Under the pieces are notes generated by a model, which had not been told where the DNA came from, searched no databases, and worked only from the letters and a program-made list of their open reading frames with translations. 64,000 nt of DNA from Bacteroidota bacterium (GTDB lineage: Bacteria > Bacteroidota > Bacteroidia > Bacteroidales > UBA12481), in the NCBI GenBank assembly GCA_018669475.1, contig JABHCC010000095.1, positions 1-64,000 on the forward strand, read 5' to 3'. Below are positions 25,583 through 34,949 of this stretch, piece by piece. How positions within the stretch are numbered: position 1 is the stretch's first letter; the number at the start of each line of letters is the position of its first letter. A program made the position numbers and the translations under genes.

Positions 25583-25747
25583 CAAGTGAACAGCAGCAGG
25601 AGCGATTTTCAGACTACCCTGATTTGCATAATCTGCTTTTTTTAATTCAGGCATAGTTGGGTTATAGACTTTGCAAAACCAGGCCAGGCATATGGCGGCA
25701 AAAATCAGGGGAATGAAGTAGGTAGTATATTGGATTATTTTCTTCAT
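25565..25747 (-). CDS. Small hypothetical membrane protein
   Basis: 60 residues from ATG 25747 (MKKIIQYTTYFIPLIFAAICLAWFCKVY), with one transmembrane helix and a short outside tail with a Cys near the end. Its last 18 bases overlap the sirtuin 3' end on the other strand. It resembles small single-span proteins but has no recognised family; it could be a chance frame. Confidence 0.4.
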   Translation of the reverse strand: MKKIIQYTTYFIPLIFAAICLAWFCKVYNPTMPELKKADYANQGSLKIAPAAVHLLGCDK

Positions 25748-25848
25748 GGTCAAACGGCTTTATAATTTCTACAAAACAAAGCTACGATGACCTAATGTTA
25801 AACCACGTTAATGATTGGTTAAGCTGAGTTATTATTTGTGAAAATCTG

Positions 25849-26649
25849 TTAATCGGATGAGGATATAATTTTCAGACGCCCCATCCAGACGATCTCGCTA
25901 TTACGCAATATTTTCCAGTAATATAGACCTGGCTCCCATTCCAAATCAACAGTTAGCTTCTGATCTTCAAGCAGTTTCCCGAATTTCTCCTCGCCCGTAT
26001 TTGATAGAATAATAATTTCAGTCTTACTTTCTGTAATAGTTCCAATTTGCAATCCCAGTTCAGGCTCCCATTTTGCACTCCTGGTCATAACAGTATCTTT
26101 TGGCCATGATTCTGTTGTGAATCCATCATCTGACCTGAAGCGAGCATTAACCAATACTTCCAGGGCCTGGTTTGGAACAAAGTTATCTGCATACTTAATT
26201 GTATCATGCTGAATCACAATCGAATTCTCAATTACCATCTCTTCCTGCAGATCTTTAGAATTATTTTCCTCGTCGGGTTTGAGTGTATCGGTACTGGCTG
26301 GCTGTTCTTCATCAGGCAAAATTGCCATTTCGGTTTGATCATTTTCAGGTCGCAGAAACTGAATCAATAAGGCAGTGATTACCACAGCGGCTATAGCAGC
26401 AGCAGACCGCAAAACAAGAAGTCTTGTGTGTCTTATACGGCTTTTTTCCTCCTTCTCAACATCATCAAGCAGCTCAGCAGTTTCCAGAATATCAGACTTG
26501 CATAACTCGCATGTTGATACATGATCCAGTAAATCAGAATCTGGCTGATCGGCTTTACCCCTCACCCAATCCACGTAACGGGCCTTAGCATTTTCATCCG
26601 GGTGGATTACCATTTTCTTTGATTTGATATCGTTCTTTCTATTGCTCAT
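25849..26649 (-). CDS. Putative zinc-finger anti-sigma factor
   Basis: 266 residues. Residues about 25-60 contain HVSTCELCKSD, the HxxxCxxC signature of zinc-binding anti-sigma domains. One transmembrane helix at about 83-100 separates this cytoplasmic part from a Glu/Pro-rich linker (about 105-150) and an extracytoplasmic domain ending in YYWKILRNSEIVWMGRL. It should sequester the sigma-like protein encoded 41 nt upstream. The pairing is inferred from order and motif. Confidence 0.75.
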   Translation of the reverse strand: MSNRKNDIKSKKMVIHPDENAKARYVDWVRGKADQPDSDLLDHVSTCELCKSDILETAELLDDVEKEEKSRIRHTRLLVLRSAAAIAAVVITALLIQFLRPENDQTEMAILPDEEQPASTDTLKPDEENNSKDLQEEMVIENSIVIQHDTIKYADNFVPNQALEVLVNARFRSDDGFTTESWPKDTVMTRSAKWEPELGLQIGTITESKTEIIILSNTGEEKFGKLLEDQKLTVDLEWEPGLYYWKILRNSEIVWMGRLKIISSSD

Positions 26650-26690
26650 CCATTAGTATAGAGTCATTTTTTAGCTGCCAATGGAAAAAA

Positions 26691-27440
26691 TCATTCACTT
26701 TTATTATTCAAATTTCCTCTTTCAACCAAAAATATCAGTGTTTCTGCGCCATATGAAGATTTTGGAGGCTTTCCATTCAGCAGTCTTAAGCACTCTTCCT
26801 GACGGCTGGCATACCATTTCCTCAAAGATTCGGGAGGGATTCTCCGTCCTTCAAGCTTATCGATAATGTCGCTCAGGATTTGGTATTGATCTTTCCTTTG
26901 CTCATCTATTGAGCTTTCTAACTGATCCAGGATTTGGAATCTAAGCTCGGAACTCAATACAACAGGAAACTTACTCAAATCTTTATCTCCAATATTTACA
27001 TTCGCGAAACATTTCATTATCAAACACAATCTGGGGTAATATTTACCAAATGTTTGCAGTACCCGTTGCAATCTCTCGTACTCCTGCCTGACTAAAAACA
27101 GGTCGACTGGTTCCTCGCTAAGTTGGTTAGATTCATAAGGTGGCTGATCAGGTTCACTCAACATAAATGGTTTTCGCAATTCTTCCAGACACATATTGCG
27201 GACAATGACTGAAAAATAGGTCCTTAGCTGACTGCTTCCATTATACTGTTTTTGTATTTTTGGCAAGCGCTCAATTAACTTCCGGTTAATCTCCTGAATC
27301 ATATCCTGTTGATCCCTTTGGCTGATCATTCCGCGTTGTATATAAACACGCACAATTATCCTGATCATCCTTTGGTATTTCACTAAGAGTTTACCAGGAC
27401 TGTTTTTCAACAATCGTATTTCGACCTGGTTTCGGTCCAT
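26691..27440 (-). CDS. Sigma-70-like (ECF-type) factor with atypical C-terminus
   Basis: 249 residues. Residues about 18-90 read as sigma region 2 (YQRMIRIIVRVYIQRGMISQRDQQDMIQEINRKLIE, then LRTYFSVIVRNMCLEELRK). The linker is Pro/Glu-rich. A region 4 helix-turn-helix for the -35 box is not clear: about 115-155 has helices (YERLQRVLQTFGKYYPRLCLIMKCF) but the usual GxSxxEIA-type sequence is missing, and a ~90-residue extension follows. It starts 4 nt after the ftsZ2 stop, so it is probably on the division-cluster transcript, and it pairs with the anti-sigma gene. Confidence 0.75.
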   Translation of the reverse strand: MDRNQVEIRLLKNSPGKLLVKYQRMIRIIVRVYIQRGMISQRDQQDMIQEINRKLIERLPKIQKQYNGSSQLRTYFSVIVRNMCLEELRKPFMLSEPDQPPYESNQLSEEPVDLFLVRQEYERLQRVLQTFGKYYPRLCLIMKCFANVNIGDKDLSKFPVVLSSELRFQILDQLESSIDEQRKDQYQILSDIIDKLEGRRIPPESLRKWYASRQEECLRLLNGKPPKSSYGAETLIFLVERGNLNNKSE

Positions 27441-27444
27441 TCAA

Positions 27445-29097
27445 TCAATCTACTACATCGTGGAGATAGTCATTTTTGGTACGCAACTTACTATCCTTTC
27501 CTCCAACTGAATACCTTGATTTCTCATGTTCGTCGGGAAAGATTTCTGTTTGAATAGGTATTGGCTTTCTTTTATATGCAGGTTCACGTTCCAATTCATC
27601 AACTTTTTGAGGATCTGTAATATTATTGTAATTAAGAGCTTTCAGCCTTTCAGCCTTTATTCTTAAACGTTCTTTTTCTTCAGAATAAGGATCAAATTCA
27701 GGCTCTTTATTTGCAGCTTTTTCTCGCTCAACATATTTATCGGCCTCAGATTCTGCTTCCAGCTCAAATACTGGCCCAGATTCATATTTTTGGTCATCAG
27801 GCTTTCCATCTACCTCTTCATCAATACTTTTCTCCTCCCTATCCTCAACTTTACCCTCAACTTTATCCTCAGCCCTATCCTCAATGATGAATTTCATCAG
27901 CTCGGGGGATTCCTCAGGTTCTTTCAGATTAGGGGATTCACCAGATACCTTCGTTGTCATCTTCTCAATACTCCCTGATTCATCTTTTACGGCATCATCA
28001 TCATTCGGGATATTCTCATTTTGCCTTACTGGCATTATTTCATCCAGTGGGATGACATCATTCTTTTCACTAAGTGTTACAGTCTTTTTCTCGGGTGGAT
28101 TACGGGTAATAATCTCCTCAATATTCTCTGTTGAGAATCCTGTTGCTACCAGTGTTATACGAATGCGATCGCCTAAAGTTTCATCATAGCAAGTTCCCCA
28201 TATCGTATTGACGCTACCACCAACTTTATCAATTATCTTATCGGTAATCGTTCCGATTTCATCAACTGTAATTTCTTCCAATCCATATGCAATATTCAGC
28301 AGTACTTTACGCGCACCAATTATGTCGTTATTATTCAGCAGGGGTGAATTAATAGTATCATCTATAACATTTCGCGCCCTATCATGTCCGGTAGCTTCAG
28401 CTGAGCCCATGAAGGCGATACCTCCACCTGACATTACAGAAAGAACATCGGCAAAATCAACATTTATATAACCATGCACTGTGATAATCTCTGCAATACC
28501 TTTCACTGCCAGCATTAGTACATTATCGGCATTTCCAAAAGCATTAGACAAGGTTAGATTACCAAATATTTCACGAAGTTTCTCATTGTGGATAATCAGC
28601 AAGGCATCTACGGTATCTTTCAGTCGATCAATTCCCTGCACGGCCTGCTTCATACGTAAAGGACCCTCAAATCTGAATGGCAGAGTTACAACAGCTACAG
28701 TGAGGAGTCCCATTTCCCTGCATGCTTTCGCAATTACGGGGGTTGCTCCTGTACCAGTGCCTCCTCCCATACCTGCCACGAGAAACACCATTTTTGTGTT
28801 ATCAGACATGTTTTCCATCACATCCTCAATATTCTCAATAGCAGCCTGTTCGCCTATATCAGGACGATTACCGGCACCTCTTCCTTCAGTCAGTGTTTCA
28901 CCAATTCGAACTTTTAGCGGCACATTACTCAGGAGCAAAGCCTGTGCATCAGTGTTGGCCACCAGGAAATCAACATCCTGAATACCTTGCTCAAACATTC
29001 GATTTACAGCATTATTGCCACCACCACCAAGTCCGACGACGGTAATTATCGCATTATCGTTTACAGGTAAGCTAAAATCAATTAAATCTTCTAACAT
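27445..29097 (-). CDS. ftsZ: FtsZ paralogue 2 with long acidic linker
   Basis: 550 residues. The tubulin-like core (1-325) keeps GTP-binding GGGTGTG at 111-117 and the catalytic T7 loop NVDFAD at 212-217, in exact register with FtsZ1, so it should polymerise and hydrolyse GTP. A ~200-residue charged linker with short repeats (EDKVEGKVEDRE) leads to a C-terminal peptide KNDYLHDVVD, which looks like the conserved FtsZ tail that binds FtsA and other partners. It lies 32 nt after ftsZ1. Two full copies in tandem are unusual; the roles of the two cannot be told from sequence. Confidence 0.93.
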   Translation of the reverse strand: MLEDLIDFSLPVNDNAIITVVGLGGGGNNAVNRMFEQGIQDVDFLVANTDAQALLLSNVPLKVRIGETLTEGRGAGNRPDIGEQAAIENIEDVMENMSDNTKMVFLVAGMGGGTGTGATPVIAKACREMGLLTVAVVTLPFRFEGPLRMKQAVQGIDRLKDTVDALLIIHNEKLREIFGNLTLSNAFGNADNVLMLAVKGIAEIITVHGYINVDFADVLSVMSGGGIAFMGSAEATGHDRARNVIDDTINSPLLNNNDIIGARKVLLNIAYGLEEITVDEIGTITDKIIDKVGGSVNTIWGTCYDETLGDRIRITLVATGFSTENIEEIITRNPPEKKTVTLSEKNDVIPLDEIMPVRQNENIPNDDDAVKDESGSIEKMTTKVSGESPNLKEPEESPELMKFIIEDRAEDKVEGKVEDREEKSIDEEVDGKPDDQKYESGPVFELEAESEADKYVEREKAANKEPEFDPYSEEKERLRIKAERLKALNYNNITDPQKVDELEREPAYKRKPIPIQTEIFPDEHEKSRYSVGGKDSKLRTKNDYLHDVVD

Positions 29098-29129
29098 AAA
29101 AATACTCTTGCCGTATATTGTTATTCTAA

Positions 29130-30413
29130 CTATTCAGGATCATCAAATAAGGTTCCCATACCCTGGATCCATCCAGACTTTTTCCTTTTTTTCTCCGCTT
29201 TCTTATCCTTTTTCTTAACAGGGGGTGCATGCTGTTGTTCCTCTGGCTCCTTCAACTCAATTTTTTCTTTTGACTCATCCGGCAGGGGATCAATGGCTTT
29301 ATCATCCTTACCTTTAATTTCGAAAGGAATTTCATCTTTCTCAACTTTCATGTCACCATTTTCTTCATCATTTCCTTCCGGATTTTCGACCAGTCGATAA
29401 TTCACTGCAACTTTTTCAGGCTCAAGATCACCCAGACTGGTTTCTGATGTAAGGCCGGTTGCAACGATAGTCACACTGATGGCATCTCCCAATGATTTAT
29501 TATAGCCATTACCCCAGATAATATCTGTTTCAAGGCCCGTTCCTCTTTGTATAAAATCCATAATCTCAGTCACCTCATCCATGAGAATTTCCTTTTCACC
29601 TGAATTAATATTCAGGAGAATATTGTGTGCTCCTCTGAGATTATTATTATTCAACAATGGGGAAATAAGTGCATTTTTTATCGCCTGATGGGCCCGATCC
29701 TCACCTTCAGCAATCCCTGTACCCATAATTGCCACACCACTGTTTTTCATTACTGTTTTAACATCGGCAAAGTCAACGTTAACATAGCCATGAACAGTAA
29801 TTATCTCAGCAATTCCTTTAGCCCCTGCAGCAAGTACATCATCGGCATTTGCAAAGGCAACGGATAATTTCTGATCACCGTATATTTCGCGCAGTCGATC
29901 ATTATGAATAATTAGCAGAGCATCAACATGATCTTTCAGTGTACGAACACCTTCATATGCCTGAATCTTTCTCTTTTCCCCTTCGAATGAGAAAGGCAGG
30001 GTTACAATAGCGACTGTGAGGATATCCATTTCACGACACAGTTGGGCTATGACTGGTGCTGCTCCGGTGCCGGTACCTCCTCCCATTCCTGCGGTAAGAA
30101 ATACCATCTTGGCTTTACTTTGAAGAAGACCTCTGATCTCATCCATATCTTCAACTGCTGCGTCCCTGCCTCTGCTGGGCTCATTTCCGGCTCCCCGCCC
30201 CAGGGTTAATTCTTTGCCTAATTGTACGCGTGAAGGAATGGGGCTATTTTGCAAAGCCTGACCGTCAGTATTGCACACGATGAAGTCCACTCCACTTATA
30301 CCCTTGTTGTACATGTGATTTACTGCATTACTGCCTCCACCTCCCACACCTATCACCTTGATAATTGAATCTTCTTTTTGCGGCTCGTCGAGTTGTATGA
30401 TTTCCTCATTCAT
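29130..30413 (-). CDS. ftsZ: Cell division protein FtsZ 1
   Basis: 427 residues. FtsZ is the GTP-driven tubulin homologue that forms the division ring. GGGTGTG 111-117, T7 loop NVDFAD 212-217, ends of the core near 325. The linker is Lys/Glu-rich and the C-terminus is KKSGWIQGMGTLFDDPE, which differs from the YLHD-type tail of the second copy. It starts 2 nt after the ftsA stop, the normal place for ftsZ. Core identity with copy 2 is high by eye (same length to residue 220, no gaps). Confidence 0.96.
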   Translation of the reverse strand: MNEEIIQLDEPQKEDSIIKVIGVGGGGSNAVNHMYNKGISGVDFIVCNTDGQALQNSPIPSRVQLGKELTLGRGAGNEPSRGRDAAVEDMDEIRGLLQSKAKMVFLTAGMGGGTGTGAAPVIAQLCREMDILTVAIVTLPFSFEGEKRKIQAYEGVRTLKDHVDALLIIHNDRLREIYGDQKLSVAFANADDVLAAGAKGIAEIITVHGYVNVDFADVKTVMKNSGVAIMGTGIAEGEDRAHQAIKNALISPLLNNNNLRGAHNILLNINSGEKEILMDEVTEIMDFIQRGTGLETDIIWGNGYNKSLGDAISVTIVATGLTSETSLGDLEPEKVAVNYRLVENPEGNDEENGDMKVEKDEIPFEIKGKDDKAIDPLPDESKEKIELKEPEEQQHAPPVKKKDKKAEKKRKKSGWIQGMGTLFDDPE

Positions 30414-30415
30414 AA

Positions 30416-31690
30416 TCAGACAGTTTTATTAAACGTATCACCTTCCTCGCTAAAAAATTTTGTCCAAGTTGCTTTGACTTTTTTTCCTAATCCCAGACTT
30501 GCTCCAATGTTTGTTGTACCAAAGAATGTTTTTGCCTGTGTAGTCCCTGTCTCTACCCCTTTGATTGACAGCCCAATACTTGTAGCATATTTGGGATGAT
30601 TCACCTCATCTGCAATATCAGGAACCATCATCCTGTTTGGATGACCTATACGAACATCATATCCGGTTTTAAACTTGATCAATTGCTTCAGATCTTTAAG
30701 CATGGATCCACCACCTGTAATCACCAGACCAGCGCTAAGTTTGTCCTGATATCCTGAGTTTTCAATCTCAAACATTACTGCATCAAGAATCTCATCCATA
30801 CGAGCCTGAATTATGTAAGCCAGATTTTTAAAGGAAATCTCCCTCGGATCTCTTCCGCTTATGCCTGGGATCGTAACCACCTTTTCTGCCGGAGCAGTAT
30901 CACCCATGGTTGATCCAAACTGAGTTTTAAGTGCTTCTGCATGACGCTGTAAAATTGAACAACCTTCCTTTATATCATTCGTAATAACATTACCTCCAAA
31001 AGGTATGACTGCTGTATGCCACACCACTTTATCATGAAAAACAGCCACATCCGTAGTTCCGCCACCGATATCCACCAATGCTACTCCTGCCTCAATTTCA
31101 TCAGGAGTTAAAACGGCAGCTGATGAGGCAAGTGGCTCAAGAATCAGCTTTTTTATCTCCAGACCAGCCCTCGTGACACATTTCTTGATATTATTAGCTG
31201 AGGCAACTTTCCCAATTACCAGATGAAAATTTGACTCTAACATCCGGCCTGACATACCCACTGGTCTGGGTACATCCTCTTCCTGATCAACAATATAACT
31301 CTGCGGTATAACATGAAGAATCTCTTCTCCCGGATCCACCGGAGTTTTATGCATCTGATCGGTCAGATAATCAACATCAGCCTGAGAAATCTCTCCGGAA
31401 TCAATGTACTTATGATTCCTGTTCTTCATACTTTTGATATGCTGACCAGCCACTCCGACATACACCTCCTGCATCTTAACATTTGCCTGGGTTTCAGCCT
31501 GTTTACGAGCTGTCTCAATGGCCTTGGTAGTGTCATCAATATGGACTACTACCCCTCTTTTTACACCACTTGACGGTGCCTGTCCCAATCCTAGAACATC
31601 AAACTTTCCATCTTCATTTTGTCTGCAAATAATAGCCACAATTTTTGTGGTTCCTATATCTATTGCTGAGATGATTTGCTCTTTACTCAT
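30416..31690 (-). CDS. ftsA: Cell division protein FtsA
   Basis: 424 residues. An actin-family ATPase that tethers FtsZ to the membrane and recruits the divisome. Motifs: SAIDIGTTKIVAI (phosphate 1), ALVDIGGGTTDVAVF (phosphate 2), GLVITGGGSMLKDL (adenosine). The SHS2-type subdomain 1C lies at about 85-165. The C-terminus (TTNIGASLGLGKKVKATWTKFFSEEGDTF) may form the membrane-targeting amphipathic helix. Directly upstream of ftsZ1 and 22 nt after ftsQ. Confidence 0.96.
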   Translation of the reverse strand: MSKEQIISAIDIGTTKIVAIICRQNEDGKFDVLGLGQAPSSGVKRGVVVHIDDTTKAIETARKQAETQANVKMQEVYVGVAGQHIKSMKNRNHKYIDSGEISQADVDYLTDQMHKTPVDPGEEILHVIPQSYIVDQEEDVPRPVGMSGRMLESNFHLVIGKVASANNIKKCVTRAGLEIKKLILEPLASSAAVLTPDEIEAGVALVDIGGGTTDVAVFHDKVVWHTAVIPFGGNVITNDIKEGCSILQRHAEALKTQFGSTMGDTAPAEKVVTIPGISGRDPREISFKNLAYIIQARMDEILDAVMFEIENSGYQDKLSAGLVITGGGSMLKDLKQLIKFKTGYDVRIGHPNRMMVPDIADEVNHPKYATSIGLSIKGVETGTTQAKTFFGTTNIGASLGLGKKVKATWTKFFSEEGDTFNKTV

Positions 31691-31711
31691 TCTGAATCAA
31701 TATTATCTGTT

Positions 31712-32458
31712 CTACAATCCGGGTTTCTTTTTACACACAATCTGATTTTGGTATCTGAGGTCGATACTTTCATAAATATCCCAGCCCACATTAGGTAATC
31801 CTTTCTCATATAGTGCCTTCAACTTTTCAAGTTTCCAGCGAAAATCGATTGACGGCCCCATCATTATCCTGTGTTCTCCTAATTTTGGGACTAACTCGAT
31901 TTCACTCTCCGACCAAACCTGGATCTGTTCAATCTGAGCATTCCAAAACGGATCTGTATGAATAAAACCAGCAAGATCGGCCAGTTTCTCACTCACAAAA
32001 TCCACATTTGTTACTCCGGTAATGACAGGTACTCTGGGAGTATGTCCTGCCACCAAACCCAGAACCTGGTTTTCCTCATCCAGATAATAGGTACCATTAC
32101 CTGTAAGCACCCTGAGGATAGGAACTCTTTGCTCCACCTTAATATGAAAAATCCCATCCGGAGTGAAAAAAACCTGGGTATTCTTCACCTCAGCAATATC
32201 GTCCACTAATTCTTTGACATGGGCTTTATTAATACTATCAATTGGTTCATTGGTAATCCTTACATAATTATTTTTAAGTACCTGAATCACCTCTTTTTCA
32301 CCAATAAATTGCACCTCATCAAGATTGGTTATATCCACAGCTATCCGTACAACTTTCTGACCATTCATCCGGGAGGAGGTAAACCCCAAAGCAAAAGCCA
32401 TATAGACCAGGATACCAGCCCATACAATAATCATTAGTATTTTTCTATACCAAGTCAT
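31712..32458 (-). CDS. ftsQ: Cell division protein FtsQ
   Basis: 248 residues. One N-terminal transmembrane helix (about 6-26), then a POTRA-like region (about 35-110, with VQFIGEKEVIQVL) and the beta domain (VEQRVPILRVLTGNGTYYLDEENQVLGL). FtsQ connects early and late divisome parts in the periplasm. It overlaps the murC 3' end by 14 nt and precedes ftsA, the standard order. Confidence 0.92.
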   Translation of the reverse strand: MTWYRKILMIIVWAGILVYMAFALGFTSSRMNGQKVVRIAVDITNLDEVQFIGEKEVIQVLKNNYVRITNEPIDSINKAHVKELVDDIAEVKNTQVFFTPDGIFHIKVEQRVPILRVLTGNGTYYLDEENQVLGLVAGHTPRVPVITGVTNVDFVSEKLADLAGFIHTDPFWNAQIEQIQVWSESEIELVPKLGEHRIMMGPSIDFRWKLEKLKALYEKGLPNVGWDIYESIDLRYQNQIVCKKKPGL

Positions 32459-33833
32459 TCAGTACTTCAACAATTGGTTCAACTAATCGGTCAATATCAC
32501 CGGCGCCAATGGTCAGAAAAATATCCCAATCGGCCTCAGCAGCAAAAGCTTTTACCTCATCACCAGTAAGTATTCCTTTATTTTTAATACTCAGTTTATC
32601 CAGAATCATTTCTGCATTTACACCTGGAATGGGTTCTTCTCTGGCAGGATAAACCGGCATAAGGGCCACATCATCCAAAACACTTAATTCGTTTGCAAAA
32701 TCTGAGGCAAAGTCTCTTGTTCTTGAAAAAAGATGAGGCTGAAACACTCCAACAACTTTCTTTCCAGGGAATAACTTCCTTATCGACTGGCACAAAGCCT
32801 TTATCTCTTTCGGATGATGGGCGTAATCATCAATATATATTTTACCTGCCTTATTGTATCTTACATCAAAGCGACGTTTCACTCCTTTGAAATTCCACAG
32901 GCCCCTCCTTACTACATCGGCGCTTAAACCGGCTTCAAGACAAAGAGCTGCAGCACCTACAGCGTTTTCTACGTTTATCCAGCCCGGAATTTGAATAGCT
33001 ATATCTTTTAATATTGCACTGGGAATTACCAGATCAAAGCTGTAACCCAGCATCATCTGCTCAAGGTTTTTAGCATAATAATCTGCTCTGTTGTTCAAAC
33101 CGTAACGTAACACTTTTGACTGTTTCTCCGGAGGAGGCATGAGATCCAATCCTTCTTTTATAATGATGGTACCAGCCTCCTTTAGTTTTCCCAGAAAATC
33201 CACAAAACTTTCCTTAAGCTTATCACCTGCCCCGTAAATGTCGAGATGATCAGGATCCATACTCGTGACAAGAGCCATTGAAGGTTTCAGATGCAGGAAT
33301 GAGCGGTCGAATTCATCAGCTTCCATGACAGCCCATGTGCTATTCTCAGATAAAGAAAGATTTGAATCCAGATTTTTACTAATTGCTCCGAGAAAGGCAG
33401 AGCATCCGGCAGCTGATTCATTAAAAATCGCTGCAAGCATTGAAGAAATGGTGCTTTTGCCATGAGATCCTGCAACTGCAATAGTGTCATAGTTTTGACT
33501 GATCAGTCCTAATACTTCAGCTCTTTTCATCAGGGTGTATCCCGAATTCCTGAAATGAGACATCTCTTTATGACTATCTGGTACTGCCGGAGTATAAATT
33601 ATCAGAGTTTTGATCATCTCATCAGCCGACATTATACGAAGTGGAATCAGGCTCAGATCATCACTATAGTGGATTTTCATCCCCTCATTTTCCAATTTCC
33701 GTGTTAAATTACCGGGGGTACGGTCATATCCAGCCACAAAAGTGCCATAATGGGCAAAGAAACGTGCCAGAGCACTCATTCCAATGCCTCCAATACCTAT
33801 AAAATACACCTGTTTAATACTGTTCAGATCCAT
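32445..33833 (-). CDS. murC: UDP-N-acetylmuramate-L-alanine ligase
   Basis: 462 residues. It adds L-Ala to UDP-MurNAc in peptidoglycan precursor synthesis. N-terminal Rossmann-like domain (VYFIGIGGIGMSALARFF), ATP loop AGSHGKSTISS, central Mur ligase domain (TSMDPDHLDIYG) and C-terminal domain (YIDDYAHHPKEIKAL, VFQPHLFSRT). Adjacent to murG (its ATG directly follows the murG stop at 33834). Confidence 0.97.
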   Translation of the reverse strand: MDLNSIKQVYFIGIGGIGMSALARFFAHYGTFVAGYDRTPGNLTRKLENEGMKIHYSDDLSLIPLRIMSADEMIKTLIIYTPAVPDSHKEMSHFRNSGYTLMKRAEVLGLISQNYDTIAVAGSHGKSTISSMLAAIFNESAAGCSAFLGAISKNLDSNLSLSENSTWAVMEADEFDRSFLHLKPSMALVTSMDPDHLDIYGAGDKLKESFVDFLGKLKEAGTIIIKEGLDLMPPPEKQSKVLRYGLNNRADYYAKNLEQMMLGYSFDLVIPSAILKDIAIQIPGWINVENAVGAAALCLEAGLSADVVRRGLWNFKGVKRRFDVRYNKAGKIYIDDYAHHPKEIKALCQSIRKLFPGKKVVGVFQPHLFSRTRDFASDFANELSVLDDVALMPVYPAREEPIPGVNAEMILDKLSIKNKGILTGDEVKAFAAEADWDIFLTIGAGDIDRLVEPIVEVLNDLV

Positions 33834-34949
33834 TTATTTATCCTCCAATAATTCAATTGCCACGCTTGCTATTGCTTTACCAGCATCTGGTCGTCCAAGG
33901 CCTGCTACTGCCCTGGCTATATCATTTTGCTCCTGTTTATTCTGTAATAATTCCTTTATCAAAGTGATTAGTTCGTCTTTTATATATTTGTTTTCCAGCA
34001 CTCTGGCAGCACCTTGCTGCTCAAATGACCGGGCGTTTTTCAACTGGTGATCTCCTGCAGCTGCCGGATAAGGAACAAGTATGGCTGGCTTTTTAACAAG
34101 AGACAATTCAGACAGAGATATTGCACCGGCCCGGCATACCACCAAATCAGCCGCCGCATACGCGAGATCCATTTGTTGCAGGAAAGCATGTGCCTGAATA
34201 GATTCTGACTTCATTGATTCAATAGCTGCACTGGCTTTCTGGTAATAGTTTTCTCCTGTTTGCCATATCAAATCAAGATCCATTTTATCTATTTTATGCA
34301 AGCCCTCATAAATCGCTTCATTTAAAGCCAGTGCCCCAAGACTACCTCCAAACAGAAGTACAACCTGACGTTTGTCGGATAAACCAAATGTTTTCAGAGC
34401 CTCAGCTCGTTTGTTTTCTATGCTGAGCAGGTCTTTTCGAACAGGGTTTCCTGTCACAACAAGTTTCTCAGACGGGAACCATGTATCCATACCCTCATGG
34501 GCTACGCATATGCGTGCAACTTGCTTTGACAGTAAGCGATTGGTCACTCCCGGAAATGCATTTTGCTCCTGAATCATTGTAGGTATCTTGCGTCGATGGG
34601 CCACTTTCAGCAGCGGTCCACTAGCAAATCCTCCGGTACCAATAACAAGACCAGGCCTGTACTTTCTTAAAATACGTCCGGCCATAATTAAACTAAGCAC
34701 TAATTTTATCGGAAACAGAATGTTTTTCCATGTCAGGCGACGGTGGAAAGCGGAAATAGGTAATCCTACAATTTCAAATCCTGCCGCAGGAACCTTTTTC
34801 ATTTCCATTTTTCCGACAGCGCCAACAAACAATATTCTGAGATCTCTGCGTTGAGCCAACAATTCCTGAGCCACAGCGATTGCAGGAAAAACATGTCCAC
34901 CTGTTCCCCCACCTGATAGGATTATATCTATTTTATGCTGCTGCTTCAT
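33834..34949 (-). CDS. murG: Lipid II synthase MurG
   Basis: 371 residues from ATG 34949 (MKQQHKIDIILSGGGTGGHVFPAIAVA); an earlier start lies inside ftsW and is rejected. It transfers GlcNAc from UDP-GlcNAc to lipid I on the inner face of the membrane. Motifs: GGGTGGHVFPA (N-domain glycine loop), GTGGFASGP, and VVCRAGAISLSELSLVKKPAILVPYP with HQLKNA in the C-domain. Overlaps the ftsW 3' end by 17 nt. Confidence 0.97.
   Translation of the reverse strand: MKQQHKIDIILSGGGTGGHVFPAIAVAQELLAQRRDLRILFVGAVGKMEMKKVPAAGFEIVGLPISAFHRRLTWKNILFPIKLVLSLIMAGRILRKYRPGLVIGTGGFASGPLLKVAHRRKIPTMIQEQNAFPGVTNRLLSKQVARICVAHEGMDTWFPSEKLVVTGNPVRKDLLSIENKRAEALKTFGLSDKRQVVLLFGGSLGALALNEAIYEGLHKIDKMDLDLIWQTGENYYQKASAAIESMKSESIQAHAFLQQMDLAYAAADLVVCRAGAISLSELSLVKKPAILVPYPAAAGDHQLKNARSFEQQGAARVLENKYIKDELITLIKELLQNKQEQNDIARAVAGLGRPDAGKAIASVAIELLEDK

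Noticed and set aside
28481-28981. 166-codon frame opposite ftsZ2
   Set aside because: Shadow of the ftsZ2 core on the other strand; no recognisable protein features.
27445-30413. ftsZ1 and ftsZ2 as one gene split by a frameshift
   Set aside because: Each has a full core and its own C-terminal tail; this is a duplication.
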